64,000 nt of DNA. Origin: Parvibaculum sp. Its GTDB lineage: Bacteria > Pseudomonadota > Alphaproteobacteria > Parvibaculales > Parvibaculaceae. The position numbers and the translations under genes are program-made. Below the pieces are notes generated by a model. The model was not told the DNA's origin, searched no databases, and worked only from the letters and a program-made list of their open reading frames with translations. The stretch is from assembly GCF_019635935.1 (NCBI RefSeq), contig NZ_JAHBYN010000001.1:310001-374000 (forward strand). The letters are read 5' to 3'. The number at the start of each line of letters is the position of its first letter. Position 1 is the first letter of the stretch. Below are positions 27,261 through 35,680 of this stretch, in pieces.

Positions 27261-29513
27261 TCAAACCGCCCCGAACGCGCCGCCGAATTTCCGGTCCGCC
27301 GGAAAGCCCTTCGGCGGCAACCGCCCGGCCTGCGCGCGCGCGCCGATCCAGTCCTTCAACTCGGTGAAGCTGCGCGACCGCCCGCCCTTGTCGTAGGTCG
27401 TCAGTCCCTCTTTCAGCGTGAACGTCTTGATGTCGGCAAGTCCGCCATCGCCATAGCGTTGCAGGCGCACGCCCTTGCCGCGCGTCATCTCCGGCAGTTC
27501 CTTCAGCGGGAAAATCAGCAGCTTGCGGTTCTCGCCGATCGCGGCCACATGATCGCCCGAGACCGCCGCGCAAGCCGCCGCCTCGTCGGTGCCGCCGACA
27601 TTCAGCACCTGCTTGCCGGCGCGCCGCATCGCCACCACCTCGTCTTCCGGCACGACGAACCCGTTGCCCTCATGCGAGGCGACGATCAGCTTGCGCCCCG
27701 GCCGATGCACGAAAATCTCGACGACGTCATGGCTCTCATCCATGTCGATGGCGAGCCTCAGCGGTTCGCCGTGTCCGCGTCCGCCCGGCAGCTTGTCGGC
27801 ATTGAGCGTATAGAAGCGCCCGTCGGTGGCGAAAATCAGCACCTTGTCGGTCGTCTCGGCATTCAGCACGAACTTCTCGCCGTCGCCTTCCTTGTATTTG
27901 ATGTCGGCATCGGATCCGAGATGCCCCTTCATCGCGCGGATCCAGCCCTTCTTCGAACAGACGACGGTGATCGGCTCCTTCTCGATCATCGCCTCGACCG
28001 GCACGAACTCGACCTTCGGCGCGTCGGAGAATGTCGTCCGCCGCTTGCCGAGATCGGACTTCGGCCCGAACGTCGCCCGCACCTCCTTGATTTCCCCGGC
28101 CACCCGTTCCCATTGTTTGGCATCCGACCGGACCAGTCCCTTCAGCTCCTTCTGCTCGGCCGACAGCTTCTTGTGCTCGCCCTTGATCTCCATTTCTTCA
28201 AGCTTGCGCAAGCTCCGCAGCCGCATGTTGAGGATCGCCTCGGCCTGGTTGTCGCTGAGCTTGAATTTCTTCATCAGCTTCGGCTTCGGCTCGTCCTCCT
28301 CGCGGATAATGCGGATCACCTCGTCGAGATTGAGATAGGCGACGAGATAGCCTTCCAGCACTTCGAGCCGCCGCGCGATCTTGTCGAGGCGGAAATTCGA
28401 GCGCCGCACCAGCACTTCCTTGCGGTGTTCGAGCCAGGCGCGCAACGCCTCGCGCAAATTCATCACGCCCGGCACCTGTCCGGCCGACAGCACGTTGAGG
28501 TTGAGCGGGAAGCGGCTTTCGAGTTCGGTCGAGCGGAACAGCGTTTCCATCAGTTGCGCGGGCTCGACGCTGCGCGATTTCGGCACCAGCACCAGCCGGA
28601 TTTCCTCGGCGCTCTCGTCGCGCACATCTTCCAGCAGCGGCAACTTGCGCGCCTGCAGCAGTTCGGCAAGCTTCTCCACCAGCTTCGACTTCTGCACCTG
28701 ATAGGGAATTTCGCTGACGACGATCTGCCAGCCGCCCCGCGCCAGTTCCTCCTTCTCCCACCGCGCCCGCACGCGAAAGCCGCCGCGCCCGGTCTCATAA
28801 GCCTCGAGGATCGCCTCGCGCGGTTCGACGATGATGCCGCCGGTCGGAAAATCCGGGCCCTGCACGAATTCGACAAGCTTCGCCGTCCGCGCATTGGGAT
28901 ATTTGATCAGATGCAGCGCCGCGTCGCAGAGTTCGGCCGCATTGTGCGGCGGAATGCTGGTCGCCATGCCGACCGCGATCCCCGCCGCGCCGTTCGCCAG
29001 CAATTGCGGAAAGGCGCCGGGCAGCACGACAGGCTCGCTGTCCTCGCCGTCGTAAGTCTCGCGGAAATCGACTGTGTCTTCTTCCAGCCCGTCGAGCAGC
29101 AGCCCCGCCACCGCCGTCAGCCGCGCTTCCGTGTAGCGCATCGCCGCCGCGTTATCGCCGTCGACATTGCCGAAATTGCCCTGCCCGTCGACCAGCGGAT
29201 AGCGCACCGAAAAATCCTGCGCCAGCCGCACCAGCGCGTCATAGACCGACTGGTCGCCATGCGGGTGATAACGGCCGATCACGTCGCCCACCACCCGCGC
29301 CGACTTCTTGAACCCCGACCCCGGATCGAGCTTCAACTGCCGCATCGCGAACAGCACCCGGCGATGCACCGGCTTCAGCCCGTCGCGCACATCCGGCAAC
29401 GCCCGATGCATGATCGTCGACAGCGCATAAGCGAGATACCGCGTCTCCAGCGCCTCGCGCAAATTGACTTCATGCTCGGGCTCGATCGGCGGCGGCGTAA
29501 CGGCTTTGGTCAT
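27261..29513 (-). CDS. parC: DNA topoisomerase IV subunit A
   Basis: 750-residue type IIA topoisomerase subunit that decatenates daughter chromosomes with ParE. N-terminal [20 protein letters not shown] (30-49), quinolone-region [19 protein letters not shown] (81-99) and the catalytic tyrosine in [11 protein letters not shown] (Y127) are clear. The C-terminal beta-propeller repeats ([17 protein letters not shown] and others) are shorter than in GyrA and lack a GyrA box, which together with the sequence supports ParC. The residue at the E. coli Ser80 position is Gln (Q88); the Glu84 position is Asp (D92). Downstream gene order with recO is usual for the group. Confidence 0.95.
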   Translation of the reverse strand: MTKAVTPPPIEPEHEVNLREALETRYLAYALSTIMHRALPDVRDGLKPVHRRVLFAMRQLKLDPGSGFKKSARVVGDVIGRYHPHGDQSVYDALVRLAQDFSVRYPLVDGQGNFGNVDGDNAAAMRYTEARLTAVAGLLLDGLEEDTVDFRETYDGEDSEPVVLPGAFPQLLANGAAGIAVGMATSIPPHNAAELCDAALHLIKYPNARTAKLVEFVQGPDFPTGGIIVEPREAILEAYETGRGGFRVRARWEKEELARGGWQIVVSEIPYQVQKSKLVEKLAELLQARKLPLLEDVRDESAEEIRLVLVPKSRSVEPAQLMETLFRSTELESRFPLNLNVLSAGQVPGVMNLREALRAWLEHRKEVLVRRSNFRLDKIARRLEVLEGYLVAYLNLDEVIRIIREEDEPKPKLMKKFKLSDNQAEAILNMRLRSLRKLEEMEIKGEHKKLSAEQKELKGLVRSDAKQWERVAGEIKEVRATFGPKSDLGKRRTTFSDAPKVEFVPVEAMIEKEPITVVCSKKGWIRAMKGHLGSDADIKYKEGDGEKFVLNAETTDKVLIFATDGRFYTLNADKLPGGRGHGEPLRLAIDMDESHDVVEIFVHRPGRKLIVASHEGNGFVVPEDEVVAMRRAGKQVLNVGGTDEAAACAAVSGDHVAAIGENRKLLIFPLKELPEMTRGKGVRLQRYGDGGLADIKTFTLKEGLTTYDKGGRSRSFTELKDWIGARAQAGRLPPKGFPADRKFGGAFGAV

Positions 29514-29562
29514 GCTCTCAAACTCAAAATAAGATCGTCATTGCAAAGTGGCTTTCGCTCTT

Positions 29563-29617
29563 CCCACCCTCCCCTGGGGGGAGGGTCGAACGATCTCAGA
29601 TCGTTCGGGGCGGGGGC
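29563..29617. repeat. REP-like double-hairpin intergenic element
   Basis: Two perfect palindromes sit side by side between parC and recO: CCCTCCCC/GGGGAGGG (29567-29574 and 29578-29585, loop TGG) and CGAACGATCT/AGATCGTTCG (29587-29596 and 29598-29607, one-base centre), with C-rich and G-rich edges. This CCCTCCCC-stem-plus-second-stem layout looks like the short palindromic elements scattered between genes in many alphaproteobacterial genomes (from memory). Only one copy is in this window. It could also act as a processing or termination structure for the recO transcript. Confidence 0.65.
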
Positions 29618-29675
29618 GCTGCGTCTCCACGGCGTATGCACCATCGTGCACCCCCATCATACCAGCGATTCGCCC

Positions 29676-30401
29676 TCACAAGCCCCGCGCCAGCTTCTCC
29701 ATCAGCCTTATCCGCGCATCCGGCAAATGCCGCCCCTGCGGCGCATAGAGATGCCGTTCGAGAAAATGCCCGGTCATGCGCAAACCCTCGGCGACCTCCG
29801 CCGCGCTCGCCTCGCCGGCCTGCGATGCCAGCAGAAAGCCCGGCAGCCGGAACAGCCGGTCCTTGTAGGGCTCGCCCGCTTCGCGGCTCACCGCCGCCCC
29901 GCTTTTCGGCGACACATAAATCAGGTCGTCCCGCCCCCCCGTCGCCGCACATTGCGTGAGGTCGAGCCCGAAGCCGAGTTCCTGCAACAGCCCGAGTTCG
30001 AAGCGCACGAAAACCGCCGGCCAAACATGGCCGTCTTCCAGCGTCGAAAGCAGAACGTCATAGGCATCGTAAAGTGCGGGATGCGCCTCCCTTTCGGGGA
30101 TCGCCTCGGCAATGGCGCTCGCCGCGCTCAGCGCCGTCAGCGCGGTCGCGTCGTCCATCAAGAGCCCCGCCAGCGGCTTCACAAGTTCCACCTGATAGGT
30201 GCCGAGATGTTCGGCCAGCCGCCCCCGCCAATGCGCCGCGAGCTTGTTGCCGGGCTGCAGCACGCCCTTCATCCGCTGCGAGGCGCCGCCGCGCACCAGC
30301 CCCAGATGCCGCCCCTGTTCGCGCGTGAACAAGGCGACGATGGCGCCGTTCTCGCCATGCGCCCGCGCCGACAGCACAAACCCCTCGTCGCGCCATTCCA
30401 T
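29676..30401 (-). CDS. recO: DNA repair protein RecO
   Basis: 241-residue recombination mediator that loads RecA on SSB-coated DNA with RecR. N-terminal OB fold with MEWRDEGFVLSARAHGENGA and LFTREQGRHLGLVRGGAS (the basic G-L-V-R-G-A segment); the C-terminal helical domain shows RFELGLLQELGFGLDLTQCA. This is the form without a complete Cys4 zinc knuckle, common in the class. It is 6 bp downstream of a DksA-like gene and ahead of parC, matching the alphaproteobacterial order in which recO lies near era and parC. Confidence 0.94.
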   Translation of the reverse strand: MEWRDEGFVLSARAHGENGAIVALFTREQGRHLGLVRGGASQRMKGVLQPGNKLAAHWRGRLAEHLGTYQVELVKPLAGLLMDDATALTALSAASAIAEAIPEREAHPALYDAYDVLLSTLEDGHVWPAVFVRFELGLLQELGFGLDLTQCAATGGRDDLIYVSPKSGAAVSREAGEPYKDRLFRLPGFLLASQAGEASAAEVAEGLRMTGHFLERHLYAPQGRHLPDARIRLMEKLARGL

Positions 30402-30407
30402 GCGCCT

Positions 30408-30752
30408 TCACCGCCCCTTCGAGCACCCGACGCACAAATGCGCCGCCGGATCGGCCGCCAGCCGCTTCTCGGCAATCGCCTCGCCGCAGCTCGCGCAATA
30501 GCCGTATTCGCCGGCCTCCATCCGCCGGAACGCCGCCTCGATCTGCGCCATGCGCTGGTGCCGCCGCTTTTCGGTCGCCTGCGCCATCGCCTGCGACTGT
30601 ATCGCGTCCATGCGCGACAGCCGCCCGACGCTCTGCTGGTCGAGCGTCACCGGTGCCCGGTCATCCGCTCTCATCTCCGATTGCGCACGCAGCTCCGCAA
30701 GCTCCGCTTCGAGCAGCGGCCGGAAACGCGCGGCAAGTGCTTTTTCCGTCAT
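30408..30752 (-). CDS. DksA/TraR family zinc-finger protein
   Basis: 114 residues from the ATG at 30750-30752 (MTEKALAARF). An N-terminal helical region is followed by the zinc finger C-A-S-C-G-E ... L-C-V-G-C near the end (GYCASCGEAIAEKRLAADPA then HLCVGC), the DksA/TraR C4 signature, preceded by AAFRRMEAGEYG. It is shorter than E. coli DksA (151 residues) and closer to the YbiI/TraR-like group. It could modulate RNA polymerase with ppGpp (rsh is at 39.6 kb), but the DksA coiled-coil tip (DxxDxA) is not recognisable, so the role is uncertain. Translated just ahead of recO (6-bp gap). Confidence 0.85.
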   Translation of the reverse strand: MTEKALAARFRPLLEAELAELRAQSEMRADDRAPVTLDQQSVGRLSRMDAIQSQAMAQATEKRRHQRMAQIEAAFRRMEAGEYGYCASCGEAIAEKRLAADPAAHLCVGCSKGR

Positions 30753-30771
30753 TTGGCCTCCACACGCCCGG

Positions 30772-30811
30772 GCGTAGCGCGCCCGGCCCGCCAAGCGTAG
30801 CGCGCCCGGCC
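30772..30811. repeat. 17-bp direct repeat in the dksA-like/methyltransferase gap
   Basis: GCGTAGCGCGCCCGGCC occurs at 30772-30788 and again at 30795-30811, a 23-bp period, in the 73-bp divergent gap upstream of both the DksA-like gene and the Zn-ribbon methyltransferase gene. The copies are identical. It may be a paired binding site or a small duplication; nothing else in the gap is recognised. Confidence 0.7.
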
Positions 30812-30825
30812 TTGTTGTGCCATTG

Positions 30826-31482
30826 ATGTCGGCAATGGAAAGTACCGCCACCTGCCCCGTCTGCCGCGCAGCCGCGCCGCTACCTTTCATGGATGTCGGC
30901 CCGCAACGCTACTGGAAATGCCAAACCTGCGATGCCCGCTTCCTCGATCCGGCGCAGCACCCGGCGCCCGATGTCGAGCGCGCCCACTACCTGACGCACG
31001 AAAACGATCCCGCCGATCCGCGCTACCGCAAATTTCTCGCAAAGCTCGCAATGCCGCTGCTGGCCCGCCTCTCGCCCGCCTCCTCCGGCATCGATTACGG
31101 CTGCGGCCCCGGCCCGGCGCTCGCCGCGATGCTCCGCGAAGCCGGCCACGACGTCGCGCTCTACGACCCGTTTTTCCACGCCGATGAAAGCGCCCTCGCC
31201 CGCAACTACGATTTCATCGCCTGCACCGAAACCGCCGAACATTTCCACCGCCCGGCCGACGAGTTCGACCGCCTCGACACATTGCTGCGCCCCGGCGGCT
31301 GGCTAGCTCTGATGACCGCCTTCCGCCCCGCCGACGAAAAATTTGCCGATTGGCACTACCGCAAGGATCCAACGCACGTCGTCTTCTACAACGAAGCGAC
31401 ACTCCGCGCCGTCGCAACCACGCGCAACTGGTCCTGCGAGTTCCCCGCTCCCGACGTGGCGCTGATGCGGAAGGCGGGGTAA
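30826..31482 (+). CDS. Class I SAM-dependent methyltransferase with N-terminal zinc ribbon
   Basis: About 218 residues. The N-terminus carries a Cys4 zinc ribbon (CPVC ... WKCQTCDARF). The Rossmann AdoMet motif GIDYGCGPGPALAAML follows, then CTETAEHFHRP and LLRPGGWLALMTAFR. The C-terminal end HYRKDPTHVVFYNEATLRA is typical of methyltransferases that follow a ribbon of this type. The target is unknown. The ATG at 30826 (MSAMEST) is chosen; GTG 30817 and ATG 30835 are alternatives. It is convergent with secDF (14-bp gap). Confidence 0.87.
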   Translation: MSAMESTATCPVCRAAAPLPFMDVGPQRYWKCQTCDARFLDPAQHPAPDVERAHYLTHENDPADPRYRKFLAKLAMPLLARLSPASSGIDYGCGPGPALAAMLREAGHDVALYDPFFHADESALARNYDFIACTETAEHFHRPADEFDRLDTLLRPGGWLALMTAFRPADEKFADWHYRKDPTHVVFYNEATLRAVATTRNWSCEFPAPDVALMRKAG

Positions 31483-31496
31483 GCGGTCTCCTGCCG

Positions 31497-34046
31497 TTAT
31501 CGCACCGTTGCGCGCATTGCCGCTTTCCCGGCCTCCAAACCTGTTTTCCGCCGCCTCTCGCGCCAGTCGCCGAGAAACAGCAGAATCGGCGCGGCAATGA
31601 AGATCGACGAACTTGTGGCTATCACGACACCGAAGATCATCGGCAAGGCAAAACTCGCAACCGCACTCCCGCCCCAGATGGCCATTGGCAGCAATGCCAA
31701 AAATGTCGTCATCGACGTAAACAGGCATCGCCCGAATGTCTGGTTGATGCTCATGTCGATAAGGTCTCTCAGGGGCATTTTCTTGTAGAGCCGCATGTTT
31801 TCGCGCATGCGATCGTACACCACGACCTTGTCGTTGACTGAATAGCCGACGATGGTGAGCAAGGCGGCAATTGCCGTAAGATTGAAGTCGAGCCCCGTCA
31901 GCGCAAAAAACCCGACCGTCTTTGTCACGTCGAGAATGAGTGTGACGATGGCGCCAGCCGCGAACGGCCACTCGAAACGCCACCAGATGTAAACCAGCAT
32001 CGCGAGGCTCGCGAGAGCGACGGAAAGCAGCGCCGCCTGCGCCAGCTCGCCGCTCACCTTCGGCCCCACGACTTCCGCGCGCTCCACGCTTGCACCGCCG
32101 TCGACCGAAGCCACCGTTTTCCGCATTTCGGTCACAGCCTTGCTCTGCGCCGCATCGCCGCCCGGCTGACGCTCGACGCGGATCAGCACGCTGCGGTCGT
32201 CGCCGAATTCCTGCATCGCTATCTCGCCGAGCCCCAGCCCGCCCAGCATGGCACGCATCTGCGCAAGATCGGCGGGGGCGCCCGTCTTCACCTCCATTTG
32301 GATGCCGCCCTTGAAGTCGATGCCGTAGCTCAATCCCGGGTTGATGAAGAGGCCGACGGAAGCGAGCGACAGAAAAATCGAAACCGCGATCCCCAGGTAA
32401 CGCGCCTTCATGAAGCCGATCTTCGTCCCCTCCGGCATGAAGCGAACGGGTGGCTCGATCCGCAGCACCTTTATTCGCTGCCGCCTCACGATCCATGCCA
32501 TGACGAGCCGTACGACCGCCACTGCCGTGAACATCGAGATGCCGATGCCGATCATCATGGTGATCGCAAAACCGCGCACCGGCCCTGAACCGAAACTGAA
32601 CAGCAGTGCCGTCGCGATCAGCGTCGTCACATTGGCGTCGATGATGGTCGAATAGGCGCGGGAGAATCCGGTCTCCAGCGCCGCCAGCGCCTTCAGCCCC
32701 TTTTTCGTCTCCTCGCGTATGCGCTCATTGATCAGGATGTTCGCGTCGACCGCGATGCCGATGCTGAGAATGATGCCGGCGATGCCGGGCAGCGTCAGCG
32801 TCGCACCGAGAAGGCTGAGCGCACCGAAAGTCAGGATCACGTTGAGCCCGAGCGCCAGATTGGCGACAAGGCCCCACCGCCCGTATAGCGTCAGCATGAA
32901 GGCAATCACGAGCCCGAAGCCCGCCAGTCCCGCCCATATGCCCATATTGATCGCGTCGCTGCCGAGACCGGGGCCCACGCTTCGTTCCTCGATAACGGTG
33001 AGTGGCGCCGGCAGCGCGCCGGAGCGCAGCAGCGCCGAAAGCGTCACTGTGTCTTCCACTGTGAAGTTGCCGCTGATCTGGCCGGTCCCGCCGGTAATCG
33101 GCTCCCGGATGACAGGCGCGCTCAGCACCTTGCCATCAAGCACGATCGCAAAGGGCCGTCCGATGTTGTTCCGGGTGATGTCGCCAAACTGCCGCGCCCC
33201 CAGGCTGTCGAAACGAAAAGTCACCACCGGCTCGCCGGTCTGCGAATCGAACCCGGCGCGCGCATCCGTCAGCCGCTCGCCGCTCAGTGCCGTACGTCTC
33301 TCCACCGGATAACGTTCCGGTCCTTGCGCCGACGGCAGCATTCTTGTCCCGATCGGTGCCCGTCCATCGGCGGGCGCTTCGCGGGAAAGCATATGGAAGC
33401 TCATCTGCGCCGTACTGCCGAGAATGGTCCGCAGTCGCGTCGGATCCTGCAAACCGGGCAACTGGACGAGAATCCGGTCGGCGCCGACACGCTGGAGTGT
33501 CGGCTCGGCGACACCGATCTGGTCCACGCGCTGCCGGACGATTTCAAGGCTTTGCTCGATGGCGGCATTCACGCGTGCGCGCACACCTGCCTCTGTCAGC
33601 GTCAGGCGAATGAACCTGTCCTCTTCCGGCCGCACGTCGATGTCCTTGCCGGCTTCGCCGAATGCTGTCGGTTGAGCCGGCGAAACGACTTGCCGGAGCG
33701 CCCGCTCCGCGCTGGCAAGCGCCGTCACATCCGGCCGCGCAAGCGTCACGACGATCGATTGGCCCTGCCGTTTTACATCGGTGACGCCAATCCCTTCTTC
33801 GCGAAGAACCTGCCGCGCGTCGTCGGCCATCGTTTCGAGTTTGTTGCCGACAAGCGTATCTGCATCGACCTCGAGCACGAGATGCGAGCCGCCACGCAGA
33901 TCGAGACCCAGCGTCACCTGTTGATGAGGGAGCCAACCGGGCAAGGCGTCAAGCTGCGCTGGGGTCAATAGATTGGGTAGGGCCGCAGCGATACCGAACA
34001 GGACAATCGCCACATAACTCGCCAGCACGGATCGTGATGTGCGCAT
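31497..34046 (-). CDS. secDF: Protein translocase subunit SecDF (fused SecD-SecF)
   Basis: 849-residue inner-membrane protein combining SecD (about 1-535) and SecF (about 550-849) in one chain; both use the proton gradient to pull exported proteins through SecYEG. SecD part: LGLDLRGGSHLVLEVDAD after the first span, the periplasmic domain, and ISIGIAVDANILINERIREE. SecF part: LSYGIDFKGGIQMEV, and IVGYSVNDKVVVYDRMREN. Start ATG 34044-34046 (MRTSRSVLASYVA). The SecF segment keeps D at the DxVVVYDR position. Many Alphaproteobacteria carry separate secD and secF beside yajC; no yajC is next to this gene, so it may be the only copy or a second set. Confidence 0.95.
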   Translation of the reverse strand: MRTSRSVLASYVAIVLFGIAAALPNLLTPAQLDALPGWLPHQQVTLGLDLRGGSHLVLEVDADTLVGNKLETMADDARQVLREEGIGVTDVKRQGQSIVVTLARPDVTALASAERALRQVVSPAQPTAFGEAGKDIDVRPEEDRFIRLTLTEAGVRARVNAAIEQSLEIVRQRVDQIGVAEPTLQRVGADRILVQLPGLQDPTRLRTILGSTAQMSFHMLSREAPADGRAPIGTRMLPSAQGPERYPVERRTALSGERLTDARAGFDSQTGEPVVTFRFDSLGARQFGDITRNNIGRPFAIVLDGKVLSAPVIREPITGGTGQISGNFTVEDTVTLSALLRSGALPAPLTVIEERSVGPGLGSDAINMGIWAGLAGFGLVIAFMLTLYGRWGLVANLALGLNVILTFGALSLLGATLTLPGIAGIILSIGIAVDANILINERIREETKKGLKALAALETGFSRAYSTIIDANVTTLIATALLFSFGSGPVRGFAITMMIGIGISMFTAVAVVRLVMAWIVRRQRIKVLRIEPPVRFMPEGTKIGFMKARYLGIAVSIFLSLASVGLFINPGLSYGIDFKGGIQMEVKTGAPADLAQMRAMLGGLGLGEIAMQEFGDDRSVLIRVERQPGGDAAQSKAVTEMRKTVASVDGGASVERAEVVGPKVSGELAQAALLSVALASLAMLVYIWWRFEWPFAAGAIVTLILDVTKTVGFFALTGLDFNLTAIAALLTIVGYSVNDKVVVYDRMRENMRLYKKMPLRDLIDMSINQTFGRCLFTSMTTFLALLPMAIWGGSAVASFALPMIFGVVIATSSSIFIAAPILLFLGDWRERRRKTGLEAGKAAMRATVR

Positions 34047-34158
34047 CAAGTGCCTCCATGCGGGGACGATCGCCGGGCGCGCCGATGCGCGCGCTCGCAA
34101 TGACCCCGAAAATTTCAGAAAGGGAGTTTTCGCTGCCCGCTACCGAGGCGGGCGCAGC

Positions 34159-34605
34159 CTAGAGAGCCGCTGGCGGGCCCGTAGCACCCGGACGAACAAA
34201 TCGCACCGGGTGAAGCGCATGGTCCTCGAAGACGAAATCGGCAGTAAATCCGGCCGGCGGGAGGGCTTGTGCAAATACCGATGGCAGTCCGGCCGGCAGG
34301 TCATCGCCGTTAGCCGCGGACAAACGCGAAGCGAACGCATTGCGATCGGCCCAGCCGTTTCGGACGGTGTCGCGGGAAGGTGCAAGCGCGCCGGCGGCAT
34401 GGTTTTCCGGATAAGGCGAGGCCGATCCGGCGGTTCCGCCCGCCGGCCATGTCATGGGCGCCGGTCCCCAGGACATTGAAACCAGCAGGATTAAGGCAAA
34501 ACACAACATCGCGCGCAGGGCAGCGCCCGCACCCGCCTTCGCGGCCGTAATTGTTGTCGTGATTGCCATATCTTTCAAACGCTCGTCAGGCAACGACTTA
34601 ATCAT
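34159..34605 (-). CDS. Hypothetical membrane-anchored or secreted protein
   Basis: 148 residues from ATG 34605 (136 from ATG 34569, MAITTTITAAKAG). One hydrophobic segment (RAMLCFALILLVSMSWG) is followed by a Pro/Ala/Gly-rich, presumably periplasmic tail ending FVFEDHALHPVRFVRPGAT. No family was recognised. The frame is open and composition matches neighbours, but there is no strong ribosome site and no homologue could be checked. It lies between era and secDF on the same strand, 112 bp before secDF. Confidence 0.5.
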   Translation of the reverse strand: MIKSLPDERLKDMAITTTITAAKAGAGAALRAMLCFALILLVSMSWGPAPMTWPAGGTAGSASPYPENHAAGALAPSRDTVRNGWADRNAFASRLSAANGDDLPAGLPSVFAQALPPAGFTADFVFEDHALHPVRFVRPGATGPPAAL

Positions 34606-34679
34606 TCGCCCCGGTGCTTTACAAGCCCCATGCCGGAACTTCCATCCGGCGTCGCGAACCCCTGGCCGTTCTTCGCAAT

Positions 34680-35600
34680 TCACTCCTTCGGAAAGTCGAG
34701 CCCCATCTCGCGGTAGCGTTCGCGGTCGTCCGACCAGTTCTCGCGCACCTTCACAAACAGGAAAAGATGGACCTTCGTTTCCAGCATCTCCTGCAATTCC
34801 TCGCGCGCCATCTGGCCGATGGTCTTGATCGTCTGCCCGCCCTTGCCGAGCGCGATTTTCTTCTGGCTGTCGCGCTCGACATAAATCACCTGCGCGATGC
34901 GGATCGAGCCGTCCTTCTTCTGTTCCCATTCTTCCGTTTCGACGGTCAGCGAATAGGGAAGCTCGTCATGCAGCCGAAGAAAAAGTTTCTCGCGCGTGAT
35001 TTCGGCGGCGAGCGACCGGAGCGGCACATCGGCCGCCTGGTCCTCCGGGTAGTGCCACGGGCCTTCCGGCAGAAGCGCCGCGATATGGCGCTTGAGATCG
35101 GAAACGCCGTCCCCCGTCAGCGCCGACACCATGAAGGTCTCGGTGAAGAGTCCTGTCTCGTTGAGCTTCGCCGCCGTCTTCAGGAGCTTCTCGCGGTCGC
35201 AGGCATCCGCCTTGTTCAGTACAAGGATGGCTTTCCTGCCTTGGCGCTTCAGCCCCTCGACGATCCGCTCGACATCGCTGTCGCGCCCGCTCTCCATGTC
35301 GACCATCAGCACGATCAGGTCGGCGTCGCCCGCCCCGCCCCAGGCCGCGTCCACCATCGCCCGGTCGAGCCGCCGCTTCGGCTTGAAGATGCCGGGCGTG
35401 TCCACAAACACGATCTGGGTGCGGCCCTCCATCGCGATGCCGCGGATGCGCGCCCGCGTCGTCTGCACTTTGTGGGTGACGATCGCCACCTTCGATCCGA
35501 CCAGCCGGTTGACCAGCGTCGACTTGCCGGCGTTCGGCGCCCCGATTATGGCGACAAACCCGCAGCGTGTCGGTTCCGTCCGGTCGGTCTGGTTTTGCAT
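34680..35600 (-). CDS. era: GTPase Era
   Basis: 306-residue essential GTPase that binds the 3' end of 16S rRNA during 30S maturation. G1 GAPNAGKST (20-28), G3 DTPG (67-70), G4 NKAD (129-132), and a C-terminal KH domain with EKLFLRLHDELPYSLTVETE and the GKGGQTIKTIGQMAR nucleic-acid loop. Start ATG 35600 gives MQNQTDRTEPTRCGFVAIIG. It follows rnc on the same strand as in most Proteobacteria, here with an 80-bp gap holding an unusual heptamer array. Confidence 0.97.
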   Translation of the reverse strand: MQNQTDRTEPTRCGFVAIIGAPNAGKSTLVNRLVGSKVAIVTHKVQTTRARIRGIAMEGRTQIVFVDTPGIFKPKRRLDRAMVDAAWGGAGDADLIVLMVDMESGRDSDVERIVEGLKRQGRKAILVLNKADACDREKLLKTAAKLNETGLFTETFMVSALTGDGVSDLKRHIAALLPEGPWHYPEDQAADVPLRSLAAEITREKLFLRLHDELPYSLTVETEEWEQKKDGSIRIAQVIYVERDSQKKIALGKGGQTIKTIGQMAREELQEMLETKVHLFLFVKVRENWSDDRERYREMGLDFPKE

Positions 35601-35613
35601 GGAATCCCGGTTG

Positions 35614-35664
35614 TGACAGTTATTTGACAGTATTTTGACAGTTGGCTGACAGTTGCGTGACAGT
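35614..35664. repeat. Five TGACAGT heptamers at exact 11-bp spacing
   Basis: TGACAGT occurs at 35614, 35625, 35636, 35647 and 35658, each 11 bp from the last, in the 80-bp gap between rnc and era. The spacers (4 bp) differ, so the heptamer and not the whole unit is conserved. The period is close to one helical turn and is not a multiple of three, so a coding explanation is excluded. Protein-binding array, RNA structure signal or recent slippage product are all possible. Confidence 0.85.
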
Positions 35665-35680
35665 GTGAAATATCAATGAC

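Noticed and set aside
27222..30800. 1192-codon open frame on the plus strand
   Set aside because: Antisense to parC, recO and the DksA-like gene, all with clear family motifs. His/Arg/Leu-rich shadow.
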